Of a stretch of DNA of 64,000 nt, positions 36,934 to 46,185 are shown piece after piece (within the stretch, counting starts at the first letter, position 1; the number at the start of each line of letters is the position of its first letter). The stretch is from Alloscardovia sp963543015. Its GTDB lineage: Bacteria; Actinomycetota; Actinomycetes; Actinomycetales; Bifidobacteriaceae. A model generated the notes under the pieces. The model searched no databases. It saw nothing but the letters and a program-made list of their open reading frames with translations, and was not told where the DNA came from. Position numbers and translations under genes: made by a program. The stretch is from the NCBI GenBank assembly GCA_963543015.1, contig CAUTYZ010000008.1:1-64000 (forward strand). Reading direction: 5' to 3'.

Positions 36934-39900
36934 ATGAACAATCGCGTTTATCCAAAGGCTGTGACGGATAAGTCGTTCGAGACTATCACGCCAAGCCCAA
37001 GTTTCCCAGCAATGGAAGAGTCTGTCCTTAAGTATTGGGACGTCGACGACACTTTCCAGAAGTCCATTTCTCAGCGTGACAATGGCAATGCTCTCAATGA
37101 ATTTGTCTTCTTTGATGGCCCTCCATTTGCAAATGGTCTTCCTCATTACGGTCATTTGCTGACCGGTTATGCAAAAGACGTTATCCCTCGTTTCCAAACG
37201 ATGCTGGGCAAGAAAGTTAACCGTGTCTTTGGTTGGGATACCCACGGTCTTCCTGCAGAGCTTGAAGCAGAGAAGGAATTAGGCATTACCAATAAGTCTC
37301 AAATCGATGAGATGGGTATCAGGGCTTTTAATGAGGCATGCCGTCGTTCCGTGCTCAAGTACACGCAAGAGTGGAAGGACTACATTCATCGTCAGGCTCG
37401 TTGGGTTGATTTTGACAACGGCTACAAGACTTTGAACACTTCGTATATGGAGTCTGTCATCTGGGCATTTAAGCAGCTCTATGATCGCGACCTGGCATAT
37501 CAGGGCTATCGCGTGCTGCCTTACTGCTGGAAGGATGAGACCCCACTGTCTGCGCATGAATTGCGCATGGATGCTGATGTCTATCAAGATCGTCAGGATA
37601 ACACTTTGTCTGTCGCTATGAAGATGCGCGACGAAGATGCGTATGCTGTTATCTGGACGACTACTCCTTGGACTATTCCAAATAATTTGGCAATTGTCGT
37701 CGGAAATGATATCGATTACGTCTTGGTAGAACCTGTCGAAGGTAAGTTCGCGGGTAAGAAATTGTACTTTGCAAAGGCTCTCGTGGGCAATTTTGCAAAG
37801 GAACTTGGCGAAGACTACAAGGTGCTCAAGGAGCTCAAGGGCTCTGACTTGGTCGGTCGTCGCTATTATCCTGCGTTCGATTACTTCCTTGATGGTCATT
37901 TGACCGATCCTGAAGGCAAGCCAAATGGGGATCCAAACGCGTTCACCATTTATGCTGCTGATTATGTCGGCACGACAGAAGGTACTGGTCTGGTTCATCA
38001 GGCTGTGTACGGTGAAGACGATATCAATACGTTGAATGCTCACCGTGTACGTACCTTGGATTACTTGGATGAGCATGCACGATTCTTAGATATCATTCCT
38101 GATTATGCGGGAATGCAGGTATTCGATTCGAATATGCCAATTACTCGTGATTTGCGTGCAGGTTCCGGTCCGCTCGAGCGTATGCCAGAAGAAAACCGTG
38201 CGTTCATTGTTCAGGAAAAGTCTCACGTTCACAGCTATCCACACTGCTGGCGTTGCGGCAATCCATTGATCTACAAGCCAGTATCGTCATGGTTCGTATC
38301 AGTGACGAAGATCAAGGATCATCTCATCGAGCTGAACCAGGGAATCAATTGGATTCCTGGAAATGTGAAGGATGGACAGTTCGGTAAGTGGCTCGAAAAT
38401 GCACGAGACTGGTCCATCTCTCGTAACCGTTACTGGGGTAGTCCAATTCCTGTATGGGTTTCTGATGATCCAAAGTATCCACACGTGGATGTTTATGGTT
38501 CTTTGGAAGAACTCAAGCGTGACTTCGGACAGTATCCAACCGATGACAAGGGTGAAATCAATCTTCACCGTCCATGGATTGACGAATTGACTCGTCCAAA
38601 CCCAGCTGATCCTACAGGAAAGTCCCGCATGCGACGCATCGAGGACGTGTTGGATTGCTGGTTCGAATCTGGTTCGATGCCATTCGCACAGTTCCATTAT
38701 CCATTCGAAAACAAGGAATACTTCGAAGAGCACATGCCCGCTGACTTCGTCGTCGAGTACATTGGCCAGACACGTGGCTGGTTCTACCTGATGCTCGTGA
38801 TGAATGGTGCATTGTTCGACAAGGCTCCATTCAAGAACGTCATGTGCCACGGTATCGTTCTCGGTGACGACGGCCAGAAGATGTCGAAGCATTTGCACAA
38901 TTACCCAGATGTAAATGGCGTCTTCAACGAGTACGGTTCTGACGCTATGCGCTGGTTCTTGATGAGTTCGCCAATTTTGCGCGGCGGTAATTTGATCGTA
39001 ACTGCTGATGGTATCCGCGATACAGTTCGCCAGATCATGCTTCCAGTATGGTCGACGTACTACTTCTTCAGCTTGTACGCAAATGCTGCAAGCGGCGGAA
39101 ACGGCTACGATGCACGCATGGTTCGACCAGAAGAAGTACACGATTTTCCTCATATGGATCGTTACTTGCTGGCTCGTACACGTACGCTCGTTGAGGAAAC
39201 TGAGAAGAATTTGAACTGCTATGCAATTGCAGAAGCATGTGCAAATGTCGCTGATTATATCGACGTTCTGACCAATTGGTACGTACGCAATACTCGCGAC
39301 CGTTTCTGGAATGAAGACGAAAACGCGTTCAATACCTTGTACACAGCGCTTGAAGTCCTGTCACGCGTTCTCGCTCCATTGGCTCCAATGGAAGCAGAAA
39401 CCGTATGGCGTGGACTGACAGGTGGCGAATCCGTTCACTTGGCTGACTGGCCATTCTTGGTTGATGCTGAGAGTGAGAAGTCTACTGAGCTTGGCGATGT
39501 CTTGAAGGCAGACGACGAACTCGTACGCACTATGGATAAGGTGCGCGAGGTCGTGTCCAATACGCTGAGCTTGCGTAAGGCTGAGAAGATTCGCGTACGT
39601 CAACCATTGTCCTGCTTGACTGTGGTTGCATCCAATGTGGATGCTGTGTCTGAGTACGAGGAACTCTTGAAGTCCGAGCTGAACGTCAAGAAGATCACGT
39701 ACACAACTCTCGAGAACGCTGATCAGCACGGATTGCGCGTAGTGAACGAACTGCGCGTCAACGCTCGCGCGGCAGGTCCACGTTTGGGCAAGAACGTACA
39801 GTTCTCAATTCGCGCATCCAAGTCGGGACAGTGGCATCTGAATGATGAAGGAATGCCAGTGGTCGAGGCTGCTGCTCTCGGTGCAGATAGCGATATCGTG

Positions 39901-40266
39901 CTCGTCGAGGGGGAGTATGAGCTTCTCACACGCGTCGAGGCTGCTGAGGGTACTGAATACGCGGGAACTTCCGTATCATGCTCACTGCCAACCGGTGGCT
40001 TCGTCTTGCTGGACACTGCAATGACAGACGATTTGCTTGCTGAAGGCTACGCTCGTGATGCTGTACGTGCTGTACAGGATGCGCGCAAGGCAGCTGACTT
40101 CGACATCGCAGATCGAATCTTGCTTACTTTGACAGCGCCAACTGCTGATGCAGCAAAGCTCGAACAATTCGAAGAACTCATCACCTCCGAAACTTTGGCA
40201 ACAGAGTTCGTCGTGGTGGCTTCCGATGAGGCGACCGAGCTTGAGGTGAAGGTCGAGAAGGCTTAG
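36934..40266 (+). CDS. ileS: Isoleucyl-tRNA synthetase, eukaryote-like type
   Basis: This 1110-residue class I synthetase has the HIGH-equivalent in GPPFANGLPHYGHLL (about residues 59-73) and KMSKH (about 648). The editing domain includes TTTPWTIPNNLA and GTGLVHQA. The HIGH-region form (FANGLPHYGH) and the length place it in the IleRS2, eukaryote-like group. That group is often poorly inhibited by mupirocin, and bifidobacteria are known for such resistance. The ATG at 36934 is the only start in frame after an upstream stop. It follows GAAAGG. Confidence 0.95.
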   Translation: MNNRVYPKAVTDKSFETITPSPSFPAMEESVLKYWDVDDTFQKSISQRDNGNALNEFVFFDGPPFANGLPHYGHLLTGYAKDVIPRFQTMLGKKVNRVFGWDTHGLPAELEAEKELGITNKSQIDEMGIRAFNEACRRSVLKYTQEWKDYIHRQARWVDFDNGYKTLNTSYMESVIWAFKQLYDRDLAYQGYRVLPYCWKDETPLSAHELRMDADVYQDRQDNTLSVAMKMRDEDAYAVIWTTTPWTIPNNLAIVVGNDIDYVLVEPVEGKFAGKKLYFAKALVGNFAKELGEDYKVLKELKGSDLVGRRYYPAFDYFLDGHLTDPEGKPNGDPNAFTIYAADYVGTTEGTGLVHQAVYGEDDINTLNAHRVRTLDYLDEHARFLDIIPDYAGMQVFDSNMPITRDLRAGSGPLERMPEENRAFIVQEKSHVHSYPHCWRCGNPLIYKPVSSWFVSVTKIKDHLIELNQGINWIPGNVKDGQFGKWLENARDWSISRNRYWGSPIPVWVSDDPKYPHVDVYGSLEELKRDFGQYPTDDKGEINLHRPWIDELTRPNPADPTGKSRMRRIEDVLDCWFESGSMPFAQFHYPFENKEYFEEHMPADFVVEYIGQTRGWFYLMLVMNGALFDKAPFKNVMCHGIVLGDDGQKMSKHLHNYPDVNGVFNEYGSDAMRWFLMSSPILRGGNLIVTADGIRDTVRQIMLPVWSTYYFFSLYANAASGGNGYDARMVRPEEVHDFPHMDRYLLARTRTLVEETEKNLNCYAIAEACANVADYIDVLTNWYVRNTRDRFWNEDENAFNTLYTALEVLSRVLAPLAPMEAETVWRGLTGGESVHLADWPFLVDAESEKSTELGDVLKADDELVRTMDKVREVVSNTLSLRKAEKIRVRQPLSCLTVVASNVDAVSEYEELLKSELNVKKITYTTLENADQHGLRVVNELRVNARAAGPRLGKNVQFSIRASKSGQWHLNDEGMPVVEAAALGADSDIVLVEGEYELLTRVEAAEGTEYAGTSVSCSLPTGGFVLLDTAMTDDLLAEGYARDAVRAVQDARKAADFDIADRILLTLTAPTADAAKLEQFEELITSETLATEFVVVASDEATELEVKVEKA

Positions 40267-40289
40267 GGTACTGTAATTGGTAGTCTAAG

Positions 40290-40332
40290 AATTGGGTTTT
40301 ACTTAAATTCATAAGTAAGACCCAATTTTTTT
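40290..40332 (+). terminator. Rho-independent terminator after ileS
   Basis: ATTGGGT/ACCCAAT and ACTTA/TAAGT pair, followed by a run of seven T. It isolates ileS from the CRISPR locus. Confidence 0.85.
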
Positions 40333-40424
40333 ATTATTCTGACTGTTTCGAGAACATGAGTGAAGAAAAACGGGTATATCATTGTATTAACAATGCAGTT
40401 GTTGTAAATCGAATGAGGACTAGT

Positions 40425-43400
40425 ATGCGCAAACATGGCGAATTTGTTGATTATGGAATGGGTCTAGACTTGGGTAATGGATCCGTGGGCTGGGTAGCCA
40501 TGGATGACAAGTACAGACTTAAGCGAGCAAAGGGTAAAGAACTCATTGGGGCTCGACTTTTTAACTCAGCAGATACAGCAGCAAATCGTCGTGGTTTCCG
40601 CACTACACGCCGTCGCTTGTCTCGACGCCGCTGGCGTTTGCGTATGCTTGATAGTCTGTTTGACGCGGAATTGAGTTCTATTGATCCTAATTTCTTAGCG
40701 CGACGCAAGTACTCGTGGGTACATCCAGAAGATGAACACAATGCGGACAAAAATTACGGTGGAATTATCTTCTCTACAAAAAAGCAAGATAAACAATTTT
40801 TTAAGGATTATCCGACGATTTATCATCTTCGTAAGAAGCTAATGGAGGATACGTCGCAACATGATATCCGAGAGGTGTATCTTGCCATTCATCATATTAT
40901 GAAGTTTCGTGGAAATTTCTTGACCGAGAATGAACTTAGTGCAGATTCACTGGTAAACGAAGAAAAACTAATCTCTACTATCAATGCAATTGTTGTATCC
41001 ATTCTTGATATCGACGATGATAGTGTAGAAATCTTCTCGATAAAAGGTGGACAATCACTTTTAGATCTGCTAATTGATGATACAAAGAATCGGTCTGCTC
41101 GAGTAGAAGAAGCCCTTAAATGGGTTGAGTTTGATGGGCAATATGAAAAAAATGGTACGAATATACTCGAAGCCATATTGAAAGCATTAGTAGGAAATGA
41201 AGCGAATCTTATTAAGATTTTAGGCTTAAAGGTTACAGATAATGCAGTCGTTAAAACGCTAAAAATAAATTTTAGCAGTGCTAACTACGAGAGAGAATTC
41301 CACGATGCTGTTGACTCGGGGGAGCTGAATGATAATCAAGTATTTCTTATAGAAAAGCTGTATCGTCTCTATCAGGGTCTCGTGGTGAAGCGTCTCTTGG
41401 GAAATCATACTGATTTGTCTTCTTCGCAAATTGCGTCTTATGAGAAACATAAGAAGAATTTAGAATTCTTCAGGAATTTCCTTTTTGTCGATGGGTATGC
41501 CAATGAAGTAGATTTCTTTATATCAGCTAAGAAGAATGCCAAAGAAGGCGAAGGAGAGAAGACAGCTAAAGAGGCGTTTTATACAATATATAAGAATATT
41601 AATAGTGCAAAGGATGAGACGCGTAAAAACGCTAGAAATGAATTTGAGAAAATCATTGAAGCGATTCCAGATGAAGCTAAGAAGATTCAGTTTACTAATG
41701 AGCTTGAAGAGGGTCATCTTTTTCCGCTTCAGCGATGGAATGAAAATGGTGCAATACCGAATCAGTTACATCTTAATGAGCTAAGGAAAATTATTACTAA
41801 CCAAGGGAAATATTATCCATTTTTGCTTGACTCCTACGAAGTGGATGGTAAGACGGTAAATAAGTTGGAAGGGTTGCTGAAATTCCGCGTACCATATTAC
41901 GTGGGGCCACTGGTTTCTCCGGACGACATGAATGAATCGGATAATAACGAAAATCATTGGATGATTCGTAAAGAAGACGCTACTGGTGCAATCACTCCTT
42001 GGAATTTTGATCAAATGGTAGACCGTGTTGAATCTGGTGCTACATTTATCAAACGTCTGACTGGAACGGATACATATCTGATTGGTGAGCCAACATTGCC
42101 TAAGCATTCGCTACTCTATGAAAAGTATATGGTATTGAGTGAGCTGAATAACGTGCGTATGGCTGGACGAACAGGAAATCATTTTGATGATCGCGCTCGT
42201 GAACGTCTCTCGTACCGGGATAAGCAGATTTTGATTGATGAGCTCTTCAAGGATAAGAAGACTGTAACAAAGAAAGCTGCAGAAAACTGCCTCATGAGGC
42301 ATAATGATGCAAAAAATATTACACTTTTTGGTTTGTCGGATGAGGAAAAGTTTGTTAGTTCGATGGGGTCATATATTCAATTGTCTGAGATTTTCGGACG
42401 AGCTTTTGTCGATAATCCTAAGAATGAGGAACTATTAGAACAGATTATTGAGCTTCAAACTGTCTTCGAAGATCCTGAGTCGTTGAGGAGACAGCTTTCT
42501 CGGCTCGATGATTTGACTGATGAACAGCGAAAGAAGCTTAATGCTATCCACTATACGGGGTGGGGAAAGCTATCTCGTAAGCTACTGACGACTCCATGTG
42601 CGCGTTTCAGACTAAAGGAAAATAACGAAGTTATGGCGGTAGAACATAGCATTATTTCCATAATGGAGGGCTCCTCAAAGAATCTTATCGAAATTATTAG
42701 CGATAAAGAAATCGGCGTCGGTGAATGGATTGATAGACAGAACTTGGATAGGGAGGATTCTACTGATTCAGAGGAACAGCTGAAGAAACTTATTAATGAC
42801 TTGGCTATTTCTCCTAAGGCAAAGCGAGGAGTATTCCAAGCTGTTCGAGTTGTGGATGACGTTGCAAAAGCTTTAGGAAATCCACCGAAACGAGTATTCA
42901 TTGAGGTTGCTGATGAAGTTCAGGAATCTCGTCGAACGAGCTCACGTAAGGCTTACCTTGACCAGTTATATGAGAATTTATCTAAGGATTCATCTCTAAA
43001 GAAGGAATTTTCAGACATAATAAAAGAATTTAAAAAGGCAACTAAGGGTACTCTTAAGGATACTCTTAAGGATGATAGATTGTTCCTGTACTATATTCAG
43101 CTTGGTAAGGACATGTACTCTGGAAAAGAGCTGAACTTGGAACGTTTGTCGCAAGATTACGATATTGACCATATCATTCCACGGGCGGTGACTAAAGATG
43201 ATTCTATCGAGAATCGTGTTTTGGTAAGTCGCTCTAGGAACGCACGAAAGTCTGACTCAACGATGTATCGTCAGGAACTTATTGATCGTATGCTTCCATT
43301 TTGGTCGGTACTTCATAAAAACAAGCTAATTAGTGACAAGAAATTCAGATTGCTTACGCGTAATAGGGATTACTCGGGTAAAGAAATCTCGCGGTTTGTT

Positions 43401-44798
43401 AACCGGTCATTGGTCGAAACTCGTCAGATTATGAAGAATGTATCGACTGTTTTACGTGCATACTATGGTGAAGATCTTGAAGTTTATACTTTGAATTCTG
43501 AAATTACTCGTGATATGCGACGTTATCTCGGCTATTCGCATAAGAATCGTGATATTAATGACTATCATCATGCACAAGATGCTCTCTGCATAGCTGCTGC
43601 TGGTCAGTTTATCGTAAATCGTAAGTTCATGAGTCAGGGAAATGTTAGTGATGGAGCCTCTAACTCTTATAACATATTCTTAAACGATTATTTGCGAGCG
43701 AAGCGTCAAGAAGCTCTACAAAAAGCCGAGGAGAGTGGCAAGACAAGACCAGTGAGAGCTTTTGGGTTTGTGGTGGGGGCCATGCGTTCAGAAAATGATG
43801 AACTGCGTACTAACCCAAGTACTGGTGAAATTGTCTGGGATGAGTCTGACGCAGATTATCTACGTAAAGTGATGAACTTCAAGAAGATGCTAGTTACTCA
43901 GCGAGTAGGTGGTGTCAAAATGGGTGCACTATACGATGAAATTCGATATGGACATGATGGCAAAGCAAAAAAGTTGATTGCTTTTGATAAGTTACGCAAA
44001 AAAGTTGATTTGTATGGTGGGTTTACTAGTGCTAAAACAGCATCAATGATGCTCATTGAATATAATGGGAAGACAAGGCTAGTTTCTGTTACTCAATCGG
44101 AGAAATCTGCTATGAAGCTTGATAAGGCTAAGGCTATTGATTCGATTTTAGAGGAACGGAATTTTACTGGAGCGCGTATCATTTTGGACGAAGTTGTTCC
44201 GGGGCAGCTTTTGAACTATTCGGGAGCACGCGTGACAGTTCAATCAGCTTCAGAAATTAACAATGCCATCCAGCTTTGGCTTCCTCAAGAGCTGTATGTG
44301 ATGACAGATATTGTTCTTGGTTCTTCTAATGAAGAAGTTTGTGCTAATCGCTTAACAGAAGTTATGAATGATTCTGAAGAAATTGATATACGAAGTATAC
44401 TCTCGGAGATATTCGAAGTGCTTATGGAGGTGACCAATAAATATTATCCACTATTAAATTTACCAAATGAAGCTAAAGAATCGTTTGATTCTATTGTTCC
44501 AGATTCTGACTCAGAAAAACAACAGACTGAATTTGAGTTGAAGCAGAAAGTTATTTTAGGAGTTATAAAAGGACTACAAGCTAATTCTAAACGTGGCGAT
44601 TTATCACTAATTAAGCTTCCTGCGGAACGGGGAAGATTGAATAAAGAGATTAAGCTTCCTGCGGAATGGGGAAGATTGAATAAAAAGAGTGGGTATATCC
44701 TATCGGACTCTGATGAATTCATTTTCCAGTCGCCATCGGGAATTTTTGAAATGCGTATAACAGTTTCCGAACTTAAGAGAAGGGCAGGTATTGAGTAA
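40425..44798 (+). CDS. cas9: Type II-A Cas9 endonuclease
   Basis: This 1457-residue, RNA-guided double-strand DNA nuclease has RuvC-I in GLDLGNGSVGW with Asp15, an Arg-rich bridge helix (about residues 56-82), RuvC-II in VFIEVADE, HNH in YDIDHIIPRAVTKDDSIENR, and RuvC-III in HHAQDAL. The order and the tail SPSGIFEMRI resemble Streptococcus-type II-A Cas9. All catalytic residues appear intact. The frame is open to 40356, but GAGG lies 6 nt before ATG 40425. Residues 1396-1421 are a 13-residue unit present twice, just before the PAM-interacting end. Base use is more A+T-rich than in neighbouring genes. Confidence 0.95.
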   Translation: MRKHGEFVDYGMGLDLGNGSVGWVAMDDKYRLKRAKGKELIGARLFNSADTAANRRGFRTTRRRLSRRRWRLRMLDSLFDAELSSIDPNFLARRKYSWVHPEDEHNADKNYGGIIFSTKKQDKQFFKDYPTIYHLRKKLMEDTSQHDIREVYLAIHHIMKFRGNFLTENELSADSLVNEEKLISTINAIVVSILDIDDDSVEIFSIKGGQSLLDLLIDDTKNRSARVEEALKWVEFDGQYEKNGTNILEAILKALVGNEANLIKILGLKVTDNAVVKTLKINFSSANYEREFHDAVDSGELNDNQVFLIEKLYRLYQGLVVKRLLGNHTDLSSSQIASYEKHKKNLEFFRNFLFVDGYANEVDFFISAKKNAKEGEGEKTAKEAFYTIYKNINSAKDETRKNARNEFEKIIEAIPDEAKKIQFTNELEEGHLFPLQRWNENGAIPNQLHLNELRKIITNQGKYYPFLLDSYEVDGKTVNKLEGLLKFRVPYYVGPLVSPDDMNESDNNENHWMIRKEDATGAITPWNFDQMVDRVESGATFIKRLTGTDTYLIGEPTLPKHSLLYEKYMVLSELNNVRMAGRTGNHFDDRARERLSYRDKQILIDELFKDKKTVTKKAAENCLMRHNDAKNITLFGLSDEEKFVSSMGSYIQLSEIFGRAFVDNPKNEELLEQIIELQTVFEDPESLRRQLSRLDDLTDEQRKKLNAIHYTGWGKLSRKLLTTPCARFRLKENNEVMAVEHSIISIMEGSSKNLIEIISDKEIGVGEWIDRQNLDREDSTDSEEQLKKLINDLAISPKAKRGVFQAVRVVDDVAKALGNPPKRVFIEVADEVQESRRTSSRKAYLDQLYENLSKDSSLKKEFSDIIKEFKKATKGTLKDTLKDDRLFLYYIQLGKDMYSGKELNLERLSQDYDIDHIIPRAVTKDDSIENRVLVSRSRNARKSDSTMYRQELIDRMLPFWSVLHKNKLISDKKFRLLTRNRDYSGKEISRFVNRSLVETRQIMKNVSTVLRAYYGEDLEVYTLNSEITRDMRRYLGYSHKNRDINDYHHAQDALCIAAAGQFIVNRKFMSQGNVSDGASNSYNIFLNDYLRAKRQEALQKAEESGKTRPVRAFGFVVGAMRSENDELRTNPSTGEIVWDESDADYLRKVMNFKKMLVTQRVGGVKMGALYDEIRYGHDGKAKKLIAFDKLRKKVDLYGGFTSAKTASMMLIEYNGKTRLVSVTQSEKSAMKLDKAKAIDSILEERNFTGARIILDEVVPGQLLNYSGARVTVQSASEINNAIQLWLPQELYVMTDIVLGSSNEEVCANRLTEVMNDSEEIDIRSILSEIFEVLMEVTNKYYPLLNLPNEAKESFDSIVPDSDSEKQQTEFELKQKVILGVIKGLQANSKRGDLSLIKLPAERGRLNKEIKLPAEWGRLNKKSGYILSDSDEFIFQSPSGIFEMRITVSELKRRAGIE
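44610..44687 (+). repeat. 39-bp tandem duplication within cas9
   Basis: Two adjacent 39-bp units (44610-44648 and 44649-44687) differ at only two bases. They encode IKLPAERGRLNKE and IKLPAEWGRLNKK, so the frame is kept. The second unit runs straight into the final conserved segment of the PAM-interacting domain. Confidence 0.95.
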
Positions 44799-44812
44799 AG
44801 CTTAAGAAAGTA

Positions 44813-44851
44813 GAAAAAAATTTGAGCCCCTCGTCAGAGGGGCTCAAATTT
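44813..44851 (-). terminator. Terminator of the tracrRNA
   Basis: Read on the minus strand, AATTTGAGCCCCTC and GAGGGGCTCAAATT form a 14-bp stem with a TGAC loop, followed by seven T. It ends 14 nt from the cas9 stop on the opposite strand. Confidence 0.9.
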
Positions 44852-44962
44852 AAAGCCTTAAGGCTGGGTTAAAAACCCGGTGAAGCTTGACATAAGTCTT
44901 GCTTTATTTCGATATATGTCTAACGGATCAACGATTTAGACCATAGATTGCGACCAACAATC
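44813..44962 (-). ncRNA. tracrRNA (antisense to the cas operon)
   Basis: The anti-repeat at 44907-44943 is complementary to the CRISPR repeat in blocks: TTTCG, ATGTCT, ACGGATCAA, TAGACCA. A 4-nt versus 1-nt bulge sits between lower and upper stems, as in II-A duplexes. Downstream come GAC-TTAT-GTC (nexus-like), GGGTTTTTAACCC, GCCTTAAGGC and the terminator. The predicted RNA is about 150 nt. The 5' end is estimated from the promoter. Confidence 0.87.
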
Positions 44963-44969
44963 CATAACA

Positions 44970-44978
44970 AGTATAGCA
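44970..44978 (-). promoter_or_regulatory. Promoter of the tracrRNA
   Basis: On the minus strand TGCTATACT is an extended -10 element placed about 30 nt before the anti-repeat. It overlaps the region just upstream of the cas1 ribosome site. Confidence 0.55.
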
Positions 44979-44998
44979 CTTTTTCGAAGGAGAAGAAC

Positions 44999-45868
44999 GT
45001 GTCGTGGAGAAATGTAGTGGTCACAAAACATTCCAAAATATCAACCAAGTTACGTCATCTTTTGATTATGACGGATGACGACTCATATCAGATACCATTA
45101 AGCGACATAGGAAATATCGTAATAGATACTACACGTGCTGTAATTACAACTCATGCTGTAGCAGAATGTATGGAAAGGAAGATAAAAATCATTTTTTGTG
45201 ATTCGAGGGGGATACCTATAGGGGAGACAATTCCATATGCTGTTCAGTCAAATCGTGTTCCTAATATTCGCAAACAACTAGACTGGGATTTGCAGAGAAA
45301 AGATTTATTATGGCAAAGGATAGTACAAGAGAAAATATCTCATCAAGCGAAATTGCTTCATGAGATTGAGTGTGTAGAATGGGAAAGCATCCTAGATTTA
45401 TCGCGTAACGTCAAAGCCGGTGACCCTGATAATAGGGAAGCTGTTGCAGCGCATATGTATTTCCCGCGAGTGTTCACATATGATTTTACGCGTTCTGATG
45501 AAGCGCACCCTGTAAATGCCTTACTTAACTATGGATATTCCATTCTTCTGTCTGAGACTTGTCGTCAAATATCAGTTGCTGGTTATTTAACAGAAATCGG
45601 TGTGCATCATGAGAGTGACAAGAACCCATATAATCTCGCGTCAGATCTTATGGAGCCGTTCCGTCCATTTGTAGATAAAGCTGTATATCACATGGGTCAA
45701 AAAGAGCTTACGCCACAAACCAAAGTTATTTTGGTCTCTCTGCTTCTTGAAGAAGTTCCTGAATTACATGGTAAATTATCTCGTGCAATTGAATGCTACG
45801 TTCAAGATTGCTTGAGATACCTAGCCTGCGAAGATGATGAATTACCATATTTAGGATTCTGCGGATGA
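44999..45868 (+). CDS. cas1: CRISPR integrase Cas1 (type II)
   Basis: Cas1 with Cas2 inserts new spacers. With the GTG start at 44999 the protein has 289 residues and begins MSWRNVVVTKHSK, the usual type II start. AAGGAG lies 7 nt upstream. The frame is open to a TTG at 44948, which I reject. The metal-site region includes EIGVHHESDKNPYNLASDLMEPFRP, with the expected His, Asp and Glu. It overlaps cas2 by 4 nt. Confidence 0.95.
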   Translation: MSWRNVVVTKHSKISTKLRHLLIMTDDDSYQIPLSDIGNIVIDTTRAVITTHAVAECMERKIKIIFCDSRGIPIGETIPYAVQSNRVPNIRKQLDWDLQRKDLLWQRIVQEKISHQAKLLHEIECVEWESILDLSRNVKAGDPDNREAVAAHMYFPRVFTYDFTRSDEAHPVNALLNYGYSILLSETCRQISVAGYLTEIGVHHESDKNPYNLASDLMEPFRPFVDKAVYHMGQKELTPQTKVILVSLLLEEVPELHGKLSRAIECYVQDCLRYLACEDDELPYLGFCG

Positions 45869-46185
45869 GGTACAGAATTATGAGGGTTATGGTCTTCTTC
45901 GATTTGCCGACAGCTACGGATTCTGATAGAAAGAACTATCGAGCATTTCGTAAGGCTCTCATCGAAGAGGGGTTTCTTATGGTGCAGGAGTCTGTATACG
46001 TTCGGATAGCGACTACACATGAGTCGGCAAATTTTATAGAAAATAGAATTGCATCCCTTGTGCCACCTAAGGGAGTTGTCCAATCTCTTATTGTTACGGA
46101 AAAACAATATACAAGTATGCGATTCCTCGTAGGAGAATCAGCAGATGATATACGTAATATAGATATAGGAACAGTGATCATATGA
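45865..46185 (+). CDS. cas2: CRISPR-associated protein Cas2
   Basis: This 106-residue protein starts RYRIMRVMVFFDLPTATDSD, a ferredoxin-like fold with the family Asp after FF. It bridges two Cas1 dimers in spacer integration. Its start overlaps cas1 and its stop overlaps csn2, each by 4 nt, which indicates translational coupling. Confidence 0.95.
   Translation: MRYRIMRVMVFFDLPTATDSDRKNYRAFRKALIEEGFLMVQESVYVRIATTHESANFIENRIASLVPPKGVVQSLIVTEKQYTSMRFLVGESADDIRNIDIGTVII

Noticed and set aside
40356..40424. Upstream ATG for cas9
   Set aside because: It lacks a ribosome site, and the extra 23 residues do not resemble Cas9, whereas ATG 40425 has GAGG at the right distance.
44948..44998. Upstream TTG start for cas1 giving a 306-residue protein
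   Set aside because: The GTG at 44999 has a well-placed AAGGAG and matches the usual type II Cas1 start; the upstream part overlaps the tracrRNA promoter.
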